Both the position numbers and the translations under genes were made by a program. A model generated the notes under the pieces. The model worked only from the letters and a program-made list of their open reading frames with translations, did not search any database and was not told where the DNA came from. From Oikopleura dioica (Eukaryota; Chordata; Appendicularia; Copelata; Oikopleuridae), in assembly GCA_907165135.1 (NCBI GenBank), contig OU015569.1, positions 10,850,501-10,914,500 of the forward strand: a stretch of DNA of 64,000 nucleotides, read 5' to 3'. Shown here one piece after another: positions 1 to 11,154 of this stretch (positions within the stretch are counted from its first letter, which is position 1; each line of letters starts with the position of its first letter).

Positions 1-112
1 AAGCTTACATCATCGTTTCTTTTGTTCAATCAAATCAGTCAAAAGAAACAAATGAGACAGTTAGGATTATTATCCAATGTCAACTTTTTATTCTCGGCAA
101 AAATTAGAAATT

Positions 113-2925
113 TTACTTCTCAGGGGCAGTACTGTCGTCAGCCGAGTACTCCGATTGCTGTTGCCAGAGAGAGGAATAAGTCCCGCCCAAAGCAATGAGC
201 TCAGAATGCGTACCTTCTTCTTGAATTTTTCCTTCGTCGATGACCAAAATTTTATGCGAGTGAATGATGGTCGACAATCTATGAGCAATCATCAGGCAGG
301 TCACTCCTTCCACAGCCTTCAATAACTCCTTGTGAATTTGTTTTTCCGTCACTGTATCAAGCGCCGAAGTTGCTTCGTCCAAAATGACAGCTTTCGGTGC
401 TTTGAGAAGGAGTCGCGCGATCGCTACTCTTTGTTTCTCGCCTCCTGACAGAGCCAGGCCTCGCTCGCCAACTTCGCTCTGCAGCCCGTTCTTCCATTTT
501 GAAGGAGTGAGATTAGCAACTTCCACGGCTTTTTGAATCTCTTCTTCATTCGCAGTCAATTTCGAATACTTGATATTTTCCTCAATAGTATCGTTGAATA
601 GTGTTATGTCTTGCGAAACAGTGCCAATGAATTTGCGCACTTGTTTTCGCCCCAATTGGCTGATTCTCCACCCGCCGACTTTGACAGCGCCATCTGTTGG
701 TTCAACCAGACCAAGGAGAATCCTAGCAATGGTCGATTTACCACCACCAGTTGTGCCCACAATCGCCCATGTTTCGCCAGGCGGAACAGTGAGGCTGATG
801 GAAGAGAGGATTTCGCGCTCGTCTTCGCCGTACCGGAATGAAACATTTTCGAGAGATAGTTCTAGCGGCGCTTGTTTCAGCTATAAACGCAAGTTAAAAA
901 AGTAATTCAGAAGAGTCAACAACCTTAATTGGCTCTTCTGGATCTTTTGGCTCTGGTCGCTCAGCTAATAGATCCATGAGCTTCTCGGTATCCGTGATCG
1001 CTGCTTGTATAATTCTGTAATAAGTTCCAAGAAAATTCAGCGGCGTATAAAGCTGGGCCATATAAGTGCCGAAAAGAACGTAATCTCCGACTGTGTATTT
1101 TCCATCAAGAACTGACTGGACGGCGATGAGGGAGCCGATCGCGAAGCCAATATTGTTCAGAACATTCTGTACTGTATTGAGAACTGTGAGACTGTAGGTG
1201 ACTTTGCGCTCTTCTTTCTGGTAGTTTTTGATTTTGTCTTCATACAGTTTTGTCTCGTGCTTTTCGTTGCAGTTGAGCTTTACCTGCTCGAAGTTGAGCA
1301 ACGAGTCGATGGCTCTGAAGTAAATGTCAAATAACCAGCATTGTAAGATGCTTCTCTGACCTTGAATTCTGCGAATTGGACATTGCGATCATCTTTCTCC
1401 TGTATTTAGTCCTCCTCTCTGTAATTCCAATTGTTGAAACAATGTACAACGCTGCCGTTACAAGAACAATGATCGAGAATCGCCAGTCGAAAGCGACGCC
1501 AAAGAAGATGATCGCAATGAGAACGTCGAGCAAAGTCGGTCCAATCTTGAAAAAGATCCAGTCGAGGAGATTCATCACGGCTGCTGATCCACGCTCGACG
1601 TTTTTAAGAATGTCGCCAGTTTTGCGCTACAGTGAGTTTTCTACAATCGTTAGCAACTAACGAACTTTCTCAAAAATTAACTAACAAGAGAGAGGTAAAA
1701 GGGCTTTCTCAGATTGTTGTAGAAAATTTCCTTGATATGCCATTCGTAGGGAAGATTATGCAAATGCTCGAAAAGCGTTATCTGTATATTCCTCTCCGAT
1801 TCTTGCTCCACGTGAACATAAAGAATGTCCTTTAGCTGTCCAAAAAGACCATTGTTCCCAGTAAGCACTTTGAGAACGATGATAATACCGACATTGACCG
1901 CGATTTCTTGAAAAGTTTCCTCCGTCTGCGTCGTAACAGATAGCTGGTCGATCACTTTCTTCGTGAAGATTGGAAGGAAAACAAGAGTTATTCGGGTACC
2001 AATCATGATTGAGAAGCAAACAAGAAGTGACGATCTCCCGAAAATGCTCTTTGGCCAAGTAAATGCCCACATGTAACGCAAGCGATAGAAAAATTGACGG
2101 AATCGCGACTCAGATTCTTTCCAAGGATAAATAATCAAAATCAACGTCAGATGGAAACAGAACTTTTACATTCAATCTAATTAGTAATTACCCTTTCCTA
2201 AAGGCACATACAGCCGGCCGTCTTCTGAAGGTAGAATCTTGATCTCCAAGTTAGGCCCAATAGTAGCAATTAGCATCAAACTCGAGAGAACAATCTCCAC
2301 CACCCAAAGTGTGAATTCCATCTGATCCGCCGGCCACGAGAATTCCCCATCTTTTTGAAAAAACCACTCTTCATTGTTCAATCCCAAAAGCGCAGAAATT
2401 CCATACAGCCAGTTCAGAACTACGAAGATAACGACATCGTTGTGGACAAACTTGCGCGTTTTCAAATTGATGAAGACAACGCTGACGAATCCTTTTATCA
2501 CTGCAAAGTGTGGAAGAAAAATCCAAGGAGTGAAAGCTTCGTAGACTTTGATCAGCAAAGCGCATACTTTGACAAGCTCGAAGAAGGCGATCAAAGCAGC
2601 GAGAACGGTCGTTATTTGCATCCGCTGTGAGTTTTTGTCGACAATGCAATTGTACCTGTATCAGTAAGGGAAATAAGAGAACAACGATCATTGGGGATTA
2701 CCTGGACTTGCAGCAGCATAATTTTACTTGAAGATAGAAAGCGCAAATGATCAAAACATTTGCAAAAATTAGCGAATGAAGACATCGGGGCAGCCCTTTT
2801 TGAGATTGAAATTTCTTATCCACTATCTTATCGGTTGCTCAAGTTTCAAAATATGAATTTAAAATCCTTCCTTGTTGTTGACCCCAGTCCACGGTCCAGT
2901 TTAGCGGCGCGCAATATTTCTCCAT
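113..2925 (-). CDS. ABCB6: ABCB6-type half ABC transporter
   Basis: Seven coding exons (2925-2883, 2795-2702, 2655-2192, 2116-1731, 1626-1361, 1314-924, 880-113) close in frame to 803 aa. The N-terminus (MEKYCAPLNW) and an extra N-terminal membrane block match the ABCB6 plan rather than ABCB7. Next come the six-helix exporter domain with the DSLLNFE motif and a single nucleotide-binding domain. That domain has Walker A GTTGGGKST, signature LSGGEKQR, Walker B AVILDEATSALD and the switch His in AHRLST. The family moves porphyrins or heavy-metal conjugates as a homodimer in mitochondrial, endolysosomal or plasma membranes; the substrate here is inferred. Intron 4 (1627-1730) starts with GA. A poly(A) signal lies at 87-92 (minus strand). 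Confidence 0.93.
1627..1730 (-). other. GA-AG non-canonical intron in ABCB6
   Basis: The exon upstream ends WHIK and the exon downstream starts RKTGD, reproducing the contiguous W-H-x-x-R-[RK]-T-G stretch of ABCB6. The only in-frame join has the intron starting GAAATT and ending TGTAG. Reading GG as donor gives the same protein. Frequent GA-AG introns are a reported peculiarity of Oikopleura dioica. Confidence 0.8.
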
Positions 2926-3323
2926 GACTCCAAGACTGTCTCTTTTCAACTCATTTAAAATGCTTGTTAAAATTGCTGGAATATCTTATTTTTCGAACTT
3001 TCCAGATGAGGGCTCAAGCTCTTCCCATTGGCTCAAAATTGCGTGGGAGTTACGAAAAAATGGGTTTGAAGACATAAAAGACTCATCCCTTGAAAAACGG
3101 GAAACATGCCCTGCGATTCAAAATTAAGAATTGATAGATGAAGATTTGAGATTTTTAGATTTATTATAGAATTTGTATAAATTATGTGAATTTTAAGAAG
3201 TTGAAATAAAGATCTGAACAGAAAGTGAGAAAGGGCATTTTATCAATTTGAAAGGGAAGAGTAGGAGAATTTGAGGGTGAAAATGGTACATGTCAGATGT
3301 GCGGTGTTTTCTTCTTTTTTTTT

Positions 3324-5342
3324 TCATGAACTTTCGATTGCATTGAAGTGAGCTTTCCAGTATCTTTCGGATGCTCGCGGGGCCAGGTGCGTCGCATCGT
3401 CGTCGAAGTCGCGCTCTGTCAGTAGCGGAGCAGCGGGCGAACAAGGGTAATCTTTTAGCTGAAACCACGTCATTCTCTTATTTTCATTAATTTGGACTTA
3501 CAACTTCGAGCAGTTCTCTGTACACGTCCAGCGAGATCTGTCCCTCTTCCCCTTCGAACGCCCATCGAGGCACTTTGATCGGCTGGACGAAGTGGAGACT
3601 CTTCAGTTTCGGCATACAGTATTTTATGTCTCTATTCAGACACTGCAGCAGTTTGCGGACGTCTTGTTTTTCGAAACCAGCTTCTGAAACTAAAAAAATT
3701 TCAAAAAACAATTCATTTTCAATTGAAATTGTACCTTTGAGCGCGTTGTTAAGGCCAATCCCAATTATGAGCCGACCGGTGAATTTCTTCATGCAGTTGG
3801 ACTCGCAGCACGGACAGAAGTTTGAAAGAGGCATCATATTCTTCTTGATCCCGTTGTCGAACCTCTCTCGATTCGACCTTTTCGCGAATGGATTTTCGTT
3901 GGTGAACTGGTCTTTAAGCGCGCCCGTGCGGAGGATGTAGATCAGCTCCAGAATCTGAAATAATCGTTTGATTCTCATTCTTGATTTCTTTATAAAGGAC
4001 TCACGTCGCAGCCACTGAACGAGGTAATATTGTATCCATCTAGGTTGATCTTGCTCTTTCCAAATTCTTTGAGCTGCGAGTCGCCAAGGACGACGACTTC
4101 GTAATTCTCGAAGCAAGGCCTTTCCCACCTCGCTCGTTTGTCGCCAGGAAACCAAGTCGAGTTCGAAGCTTTGTCGCCTTCTTCGACGACTCGGTCGGGG
4201 CTCGCACTCTCTAGCGGACGAGAACGACGCTTTCGAGAATCTCCTTGCGATCTCCGATCTCTTCTTTCTATCTGCACTTCGCGCTCGTCAGTGTCTGATT
4301 TGGAATAGTTTTTACAAATGACGAAAGGAATTTTCTCACCTTTGATGGAGAGATTCTTGACTTTGTCATGAAAATCTTCGACGTTTTCTTCCCACTCAAC
4401 GTCTTCCTTCTTTCCGTTGATTTTGCCCCTTTCTCCGCGAGATCGACGATCTCGTCTAGTTTCGCCGTCTCTTTGGGGCTGCCGCCTCGAGTTTCCATCC
4501 CCGCGTGGAGTAATCTAATCTCAAATAATACTCATTTCATCGTTTCTTGTTCTCACCGTGTGTTCCTGATCTTTTTCTCCTCTTCGTCCAGGTTTAGGAC
4601 GTTCTTCGTTTTGCAGACTTCGTCTATTTCTGCTGCTAGATTTTTCGGAAAATAATTTCTCTGGAACTGGACTGTCGGAGTTTTCTTGAGACCATTTGTC
4701 GGATACTCTGGAGGAAACTCCGTTAGGCTATGAAATAAAAATCAACGACGATTTTTTAATTTAATCGATAATTTGTATTTTTAAGAATCAATGCTTCATA
4801 AATGAATGTCTGTTTAAAAATATGGCGTACCTTCTTTCTTTCTCTGTCGAGAATGAGTTTGTCTTTGAAGTCTTCTAGTTGCCTCTGCATGGAAGTGATA
4901 CTCCTCTCGAGTCTCTGATTCTCCAGATTGGCCTCTTCAAGCTCCTTTGCCTTCTTCTCGTGCTTCAGTAGAACTAGCTCTATGGCTTCGAGAAGCTGCT
5001 CTCTAGCACTATCTGCTTTGGCGTTTTTACGTTCGGCTGGTTCAGGAGCGAGCCAGTGCTTGAAATAGTCGCATCCCCGCTCGTTGTCGAATTTCATCCG
5101 AAACTTCATCTCCATCTGGCACATGCCGCCGAGGACGTATTCCAAATGCGCCAGATATGTCTCAAATCGAAGTTCACTTTACCATCGAAAAAATGCTGAT
5201 TTACCTTGGCGGCCCGTGATCCCTGTTCAACGAGAACTCTATAAGCAGCGTTGGTGACTGCTTTGGCATGGTTCAACTGTAGATCGTAGACCGTGATCGT
5301 TGAGTCTTTAGCCGAAACTTCTTTTGATCTAAAGCAATTCAT
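3324..5342 (-). CDS. Coiled-coil protein with C-terminal SGNH-hydrolase-like domain
   Basis: Eight exons (5342-5205, 5160-4831, 4727-4557, 4514-4340, 4294-4005, 3954-3735, 3689-3502, 3458-3324) close in frame, about 548 aa. Residues 1-100 are helical (HAKAVTNAAYR, YLAHLEYVLGG). A coiled coil rich in K, E and L follows, then a long Arg/Lys/Ser/Glu low-complexity segment. The last ~200 residues show the ordered SGNH blocks: VLGDSQL (block I nucleophile Ser), GCD, GIGLNN (block III Asn) and DATH (block V Asp-x-x-His). That order is the basis for the call; esterase or lipase activity is not shown. The 5' end is uncertain: TTTAG just inside the ATG could be an acceptor for an upstream exon or a spliced leader. 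Poly(A) signal at 3160-3165. Confidence 0.7.
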
Positions 5343-6441
5343 TTCAGAATTCAACAAAATAGAAAAAATATCAAGCCGTACTATTGAAGGCTTTAGTTAA
5401 TAACTCTTATCAAGAAATTCCAGCCTATGACTGACCAAAAAAAGCTCGTTCTGACTCGAAATTCTTGATGAAAGTTCACCAAAATCGACTGTAATATGGT
5501 TAATTTTGACGCAGAATCAGAAAATTTTACAGAAAACACTGCCTGTTTTTGGTAAACTGGTTAATACCGCGGTTAGGCTGGTCTCTCACGCCCTGGGCGG
5601 TAAGTGCGTGGGCTGTGATGACTCACATTTGGGCTTGGTAGAAGTCAGTGAACACCTGGGAAAGGTGGTCATTGCTTTTTGCCATTCAACAGGCGCTTCT
5701 CTCCGATTCCAAAAAGCCTCTCTCCCGAAAGCACCTACCAAAATCACACGAGCCCATTGGACGGCGCCACTGAAAGTGACTCACTTCGAAAGAACGCTTG
5801 TTTTTCTATTTAAAATCAATTTCAAAGTTATACCGTAATCTTTATTGCTTAATTATTATCATGATCATTTATCCGAATTCATTAAATATCATAAAACTTT
5901 TTATTCTGAATAGATTTGTATTGTTCAGAAACTCGAAAACATCGTAAAGTTAACGTCCAATTCATTATGCAACTTGGGCTCTGTGGTACACTTCAACTTG
6001 CTCAACTCAAGTTAGAAGCACGTAAATACTTTTTCAAGAGAGCAGGAAATGCACCGCCACGACCATCCGGAAGATATCGACCCTGACGGAACTACTGACC
6101 TTGATCTAGACCAGCTAAACGGCGACCACAATAATACGTAATACTTACGGCTAGAATACAGCTACCGGTAACCGGACAACCTGACTGAATCGACATTGAC
6201 TTTTTTTCTGGAAAATAATGTAAGGCTTATGTTATTTTCACCCTCTTTCTTATCTCTGACTAATATTATTAATTATTTTATTCCGCTCTTGAATAAATTA
6301 CTATTCCCAAAGCAACATTAGGACATCTAAGCATCCTTTCTTTTGGTTTAGGGTTGAAATTTCTCACGTTGGAGAAAACTCTCACTGTGTGATAAAAGCG
6401 ATACTGTACCTTTCATGAGTGGTTTTCGGCACCTTACTTTC
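5343..6441. other. Intergenic region, no convincing gene
   Basis: Open frames here (e.g. plus 5506-5838) lack domain-like sequence, signal peptide or splice support. Two TGACTCA sites (near 5618 and 5779) could belong to the promoter of the upstream-facing minus-strand gene. A 39-codon open frame at 5967-6086 (plus, MQLGLCGTLQ... to a stop) contains FFKR and RYRP and could be a small basic peptide, but nothing else supports it. Confidence 0.4.
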
Positions 6442-6654
6442 TTACCTTGCTTTTCTATTCCTTGTTCTTCTGAAAGGAGAAGTTCTGCTTCCACGATTGT
6501 AGCTTTCTTCTTGTTTCTTCATCTGGGCCGAAGTTTCTTCTTTTTTATTTAAAATTTCAGAAGCCGATTTTTCTTTTACTTCTTTCGCAGTAGCAGCGAT
6601 TGGGTTTTCGGGAGTTTTAGTCTTTTCGCGATTTCGTCTCTTTTTGTAGGCCAT
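6442..6654 (-). CDS. Small Lys/Arg/Glu-rich protein
   Basis: The ATG at 6654-6652 opens a 70-aa frame (MAYKKRRNREKTK... to RNRKAR). It follows a T-rich tract and GGAG that could be an acceptor, and the leader is short (CTTCGAAAAATAAAA). About 40 percent of residues are charged, with no Cys or membrane segment; the sequence is probably disordered. The apparent stop lies in AAGCAAG|GTAAGAAAG, a good donor, so the protein may continue into an exon I could not find. No family recognised. Confidence 0.4.
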   Translation of the reverse strand: MAYKKRRNREKTKTPENPIAATAKEVKEKSASEILNKKEETSAQMKKQEESYNRGSRTSPFRRTRNRKAR

Positions 6655-7228
6655 TTTTATTTTTCGAAGCTCCGGAAAAAAAATGGAATGGAACCGGGAA
6701 TGGTTACCGGGTCTTTGTTTGGTCAACAAAGAGCTCCGTTCAATCTAACTAATACAACCTAACAGCTGATCGCAAACAGCCTATCGCTTTATGCAATCAC
6801 TGCGCACTGAAATGCATGAGCGAGCGATTTCTTTTTGTTTTGACAAAATATTCTAGCGCTTCCTTTTTTGTAATAGTCTGTTAGTAATAGATATAGTTTA
6901 TAATACATTTCATGGACTCTTTGGAGCTCAACTTTGCCGCATTGAAAATTTTGATATTTAAAAAACTGAAAATAACCAACCCGAAAATTCAAAGATAGAA
7001 GACAAATGAATAGAGTCTAGAATGACCGGTCGGATCCGGTCCGATCTTGCACGAATTTCTCCCTTTTTTTTACGTCAGATGAGTTAGCCACCTCCGCCAC
7101 TCCATCGCAACCAATCCGAATCAAACTCAGAACAACGGTCGAAAGCCAGCACCAGCGGAAGATATGGATCATTGACTCCGACGTTAAATTTTAGAGAATT
7201 TTCAAATTTCGAATTTTCTAATCAGAGG
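6655..7228. other. Intergenic region between divergent genes
   Basis: Probable shared promoter region for the minus-strand basic protein and the plus-strand UCMA-like gene. It holds one minus-strand open frame (6992-6789) that looks random. No clear TATA box or other element was found. Confidence 0.4.
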
Positions 7229-7805
7229 ATGAAGATTGGCGCTCTTCTTTTTGGCGCAGCACTGGCGCAAGGTGAGTTATAGAACCAGCAAATTTGGAGA
7301 AAAATGGGTCAAACCTTCTTTTTCAATTCAGGCAAAAAATCGGAGCGGGAACTTAATGACGACGTACGAGATCATTTCCGAACTGAAGAAGAAGCTAATG
7401 AATTTCTCAAGTGGCGACGGTAGAAATACAATTAGAAAGGGCTATATATCGAACAACAATTTCCCCAAAAAAATGAGAAAAAAATTTTGTCCAAGTGTTG
7501 CCAAAATTTCTGATTCTTCTTCCAACTTCAAAATTTTCAAAACGAATTCTAGCGAGAAGTACCAACGGGAGAGACACGAAGAACGCCGCGATCAAAAGTA
7601 TGAAATCATCGAGGACCAACGCGAATTCGAGCGCTCCAGAGGCGGAAACGATCGCAGATCCAGAGAGTATCAGTAAGATAAAAAATCAACTGCTACGAAT
7701 CATCTCATCTTTAGAAAAGAACGAGAAGAGGAGCAATACGACAGGCTGGAAGAAGAGCGCGAATACCGACGAGAAGAAAAGCGCCGCCGAAACCGAGACT
7801 TGTGA
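7229..7805 (+). CDS. Secreted Glu/Arg-rich protein with gamma-carboxylase propeptide, UCMA/Gla-rich-protein-like
   Basis: Four exons (7229-7271, 7332-7419, 7553-7672, 7715-7805) close in frame to 113 aa. Residues 1-14 (MKIGALLFGAALAQ) are a signal peptide. Residues 30-44 read F-x5-A-x3-L (HFRTEEEANEFLKWRR). This is the vitamin-K-dependent carboxylase recognition pattern (Phe, Ala, Leu at -16, -10, -6), and it includes ANxFL and a dibasic site. The ~69 residues after it hold about 19 Glu, many Arg and Tyr and no Cys. Vertebrate UCMA/GRP has the same order: DASNFLKRR, then a Cys-free Glu/Arg/Tyr-rich mature chain. Secretion, carboxylation and Ca2+ binding are inferred. An ordinary Glu/Arg coiled coil that matches the motif by chance is the alternative. 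Confidence 0.72.
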
Positions 7806-8080
7806 TTATAAAATTCCGGAATTGCTGAAAAAATATTCGAACTGCACATTTATTTGCTTACAATCACGTTTCATGATTGGCATTACAGTGAATTCATCAT
7901 GCAAATGAGCATTGGCAGGTGCATAATAGAGACGATTCCACGTGGACGTGACCCCTGTAATCCCTCTTGTTCGAGCTTGTTTTATGCAAATCTAAAAAGT
8001 ATAAAACTCAGGCGCACGACTTTAAGGGCATCACAAAGTTAAGGATTGAAATAAATCTAAAAAGAGAAAATAAGAAAAAA

Positions 8081-9854
8081 ATGAAGCTTTTTGGATTTCT
8101 CCTCCAGAGCCAACTTTTGAACGCCCAAAACAGCGCCGACGAGTTCGATTTGTCGCTGGATCCGTTCAGCCCGACATATGTCAAGGACGTGCTGAGCTTC
8201 TTGGACCTGTTCGGCCCTGCTGTGCGCGAAGACGAGGAACTTGCCAAAGGAACAGGGATGAAAAGAGATAAGCAGCAGAGCTATGTCCCCGTTAGTGGGC
8301 CGGGCGCCAGCTTCGAGAAAATAAGTTAACGGAACGCGCTGATTGTTTCCGCCGCTTTCGCGTTTTATCCCTTTCAAGTGTTGCCGAACTTTCAAAAGCA
8401 AAAAACCACCCGCGGTAATGAGCTCGACAGTGACCCGACGCGCGGCCTTCGCCAACTCAAGCTCATGGTCGTTGCGATGATGGAGTAAGTGACTCTTCAT
8501 TTTTATATAGTAGTTATTCCCTTAATTTTATAACAAGGAGGCCACTCTAACAGACTCAAAATAGTCGGAATTTGGGAAAAAGGCGGCATAAAGAAGGTGT
8601 TGGTTAATCAAAAATCGGCATCATCAAGTTCTCCGGCCCTTATCAGTGTCGATAAGGCATTTTGAAATTTTCTCATAGCGGAAATAGCGGCCACTCCGAA
8701 AATAATTCTTTTGGGCACACAGTCTGGATGTCTGCCAGCTGCATGTATTTGCGAGCGAGCTCGGAAGGAATTACCCTTTCTGAAAAATTTCACACAAACA
8801 AAACAGTTTTACTTTTCACACAATTAATTTCTTCAAATCTTTTCAAATCTGCGTTTTAGCCCGGCGATTTCTCTGGGTTCTACTGGAACGGGATTTGGAA
8901 GATATTGCTACTACGGTTGTCACTGTCTACCAGATGCAGATCATAGCGAATTTAAAGTTTTCGGAAAGCCAGTCGACAATATTGACAGAACTTGCCGCGA
9001 CTTTGGAACTTGCTATCATTGTCTTAAGGATCGTGTCAGCGAAATGATTGCTTCTTCTTGAAAAAATTTTGTCCAAGAATTTTCGCGAGCACTGAAAAAG
9101 CTCAAACACCCCAAGTGCATTCCCGAAAGGACGGCTTACAGGTTCCGCCTGAAGAAGAACAAAAGACTGGGCACGCGTAGCATTGATTGTCAACGCAACA
9201 AGGTACCAAAAAAATGCTTTGCAAACATCCTGATTTCTTTTTTCAGGAAGGAAGTTGTGAGCGGGACACGTGCGAGTGCGACAAGTTCTTTGCCGAGACC
9301 GTCGCGCTCCATGAGCGTGAATGGAACCAGAGCTATCACATCTTCCGCGGCGGTTTCGACCGGGATGTAGGATGCCGTGCTGCTCCCGCGCCAGCTATTC
9401 AAGCTGGAAGCTTCCAGCACCAAGAAGTCGCCACAGTTTTGGAAGAAGGGGGAGAGCCCATCAAGGTCCAATTCAACGGCGGAAACGGTGGTCTTGGGGG
9501 CCTTCCAGAGCCGATCTTCAATCAAGGTAAGAAGAAGAAAGAGGAAAACAAATCTTTTCGAATAAAAAATTAGAATATTAAAGGTTCAAGGGGCCTCTCG
9601 AACCTGAATTTTCTATTTTTTAGAATCATAAAAAATAGTTGAATTTTCAAGTGCGTCCGCGGCCGCTTCCTAGCGGGGCTATCTTGGCCGAGCTGGTTGA
9701 TGATTCCGAACCTGCGACCTGCTGCGGGATGGAGACTTTTCCGTACGTCTCGATCAAGAAGCCCGGGCAGGCGTGCTGCCGCTCCGAGTCCTACAACCCC
9801 TTTCTCAAAAAGTGCTGCATGGGCAAGCTCTACGACTCCAACGAAGTCTGCTAG
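8081..9854 (+). CDS. Secreted phospholipase-A2-like protein with degenerate active site and di-Cys C-terminal module
   Basis: Six exons (8081-8324, 8379-8484, 8860-9032, 9078-9202, 9247-9526, 9652-9854) close in frame to 376 aa. The hydrophobic start (MKLFGFLLQSQLLNAQ) is a signal peptide. Residues ~100-250 follow the sPLA2 order: LKLMVVAMMD helix, YGCHC at 135-139, PVDNIDRTC, CYHC, then CERDTCECDK. The catalytic His-Asp pair is replaced by Phe165-Gly166 and the GxGG Ca2+ loop is lost, so hydrolysis is unlikely. The last ~50 residues carry CCG...CCRSESYNP...CCMG, the spaced di-cysteine pattern of galaxin repeats. Vertebrate otoconins are likewise PLA2-derived, non-enzymatic matrix proteins. 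The 375-bp second intron is unusually long. Poly(A) signal at 9914-9919. Confidence 0.82.
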
Positions 9855-9913
9855 GCGCTCTACGCTGTCTCCTGCTGACTTTTACTTTTCTACAATTTTT
9901 TTCTAGGGATGTA

Positions 9914-9919
9914 AATAAA
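9914..9919 (+). terminator. Poly(A) signal of the PLA2-like gene
   Basis: AATAAA lies 60 bp after the stop codon, inside GTAAATAAAGC, with T-rich sequence downstream. Confidence 0.7.
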
Positions 9920-10777
9920 GCTTTCTTCTTTTACAAAAACTGTCTCGCCCTGCTGATAAACTCGGATTAGCGATCAAAGTGCGCCTGTCAATCAGAAGCG
10001 CTCTCGATTTTTTACTACTTCTTCTGATTTAGCGATTTTCTTCTTTTGAATTAATATATTGAAATAAATCGCGTTTTGACTTGGGTATGCTTCCGCTGGG
10101 GCCAGTGGCGCCTCGCCGACGCCGAAAACCGAGGCCGCGGACTTGACCGGAGAGTTTGATCGATGATGTAAGTTTGTAACTGCAATTTGAGCAATTCTTT
10201 AAATTGCTGTGCTCGAAATCAAGTTACAAGTCCAAGATAGCGCTTGTGCTGTTTTGATATTGGCTAATCTGCTTCCGGATGTCCAATTAGAGTGGCAATA
10301 TTTGTTAGTAGCGCGAGTAATTATTTACTATCGCCTCCGCGGAAAAACTCTTTGAAGGTGGCTAATCCGTGAAATCATTCTGGCCTTGGCCGTGCGTTTC
10401 CCCATGTTTGGGTTAATACTAGTGGCTGATCAGATATCGTTTTCGAAGTTTGAGAAGCTTTGTCCGGCGGCGGCAGCTGTCCCAACTACAAAGTGGCCTT
10501 CTCTTTAATTATTCGAAATTTATGAAATGTTGAAAGCGAAGCATGAACACGCGCATTGGGAGCCTGCCAAAGCCAAAACCCAACTGGCGAGACCGAATAA
10601 GCTTATCAGTAAATAAACCAACGACAACATTCTCAGCACATACACAAACCGAAAACCGCAACCAAGAACACTACTTTTCAGCGACATAATAAATATCGCG
10701 CGATTTTCCAAAATAGAGCATTTTCAAAATCTTCGAAATCAAGGAAAAAACCATACGCTAGCTGCATGTCGATGAAG

Positions 10778-11154
10778 CAGAGTTGCAAATTTGCTGAGCT
10801 GAGCTAGCTGAGTGAGCTGAGTAGGCGCTCAGCTCAGTGATTTTTGAAAATGATCTGATCTGCTCAGCTCAGCTCAGACAATTATCACTTAGCTCAGCTC
10901 AGCTCAATAATTTTAACACAATTTTACTACTGAAAACACAGTAAAAAGAGCTTTGCTAAGCTCAACCAGCTCAGCTTAACTACCTTGAAAAGATGGTCTG
11001 CTCAGCTCAGCTCAGCTCGGCTCGGCTCAGCTCAGCTCAGCTCAGCTCAGCTCAGCTCAGTGACCTCCGAAATAGGCCAGCTCTGCTAAGCTCAGCTCAA
11101 AGAAATTTTCACTCATGTCAGCTCAGCAAAAATAAAGCAAAATTTGCAACTCTG
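10778..11154. mobile_element. hAT-like fold-back MITE, 8-bp target duplication CGATGAAG
   Basis: The terminal inverted repeat begins CAGAGTTGCAAATTTGCT and ends AGCAAAATTTGCAACTCTG. It is flanked on both sides by the exact 8-mer CGATGAAG (10770-10777 and 11155-11162). The interior is almost entirely tandem GCTCA/GCTGA words and contains no open frame. An 8-bp duplication and a CAG terminus are typical of the hAT superfamily; the element would need a transposase in trans. Confidence 0.88.

Noticed and set aside
2926-3127. Plus-strand frame between ABCB6 and the SGNH gene
   Set aside because: Overlaps the ABCB6 start region antisense and has no coding character.
5506-5838. Plus-strand 110-codon open frame
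   Set aside because: No signal peptide, domain, splice support or codon bias; likely chance.
6789-6992. Minus-strand 67-codon frame
   Set aside because: AT-rich random composition and no start context.
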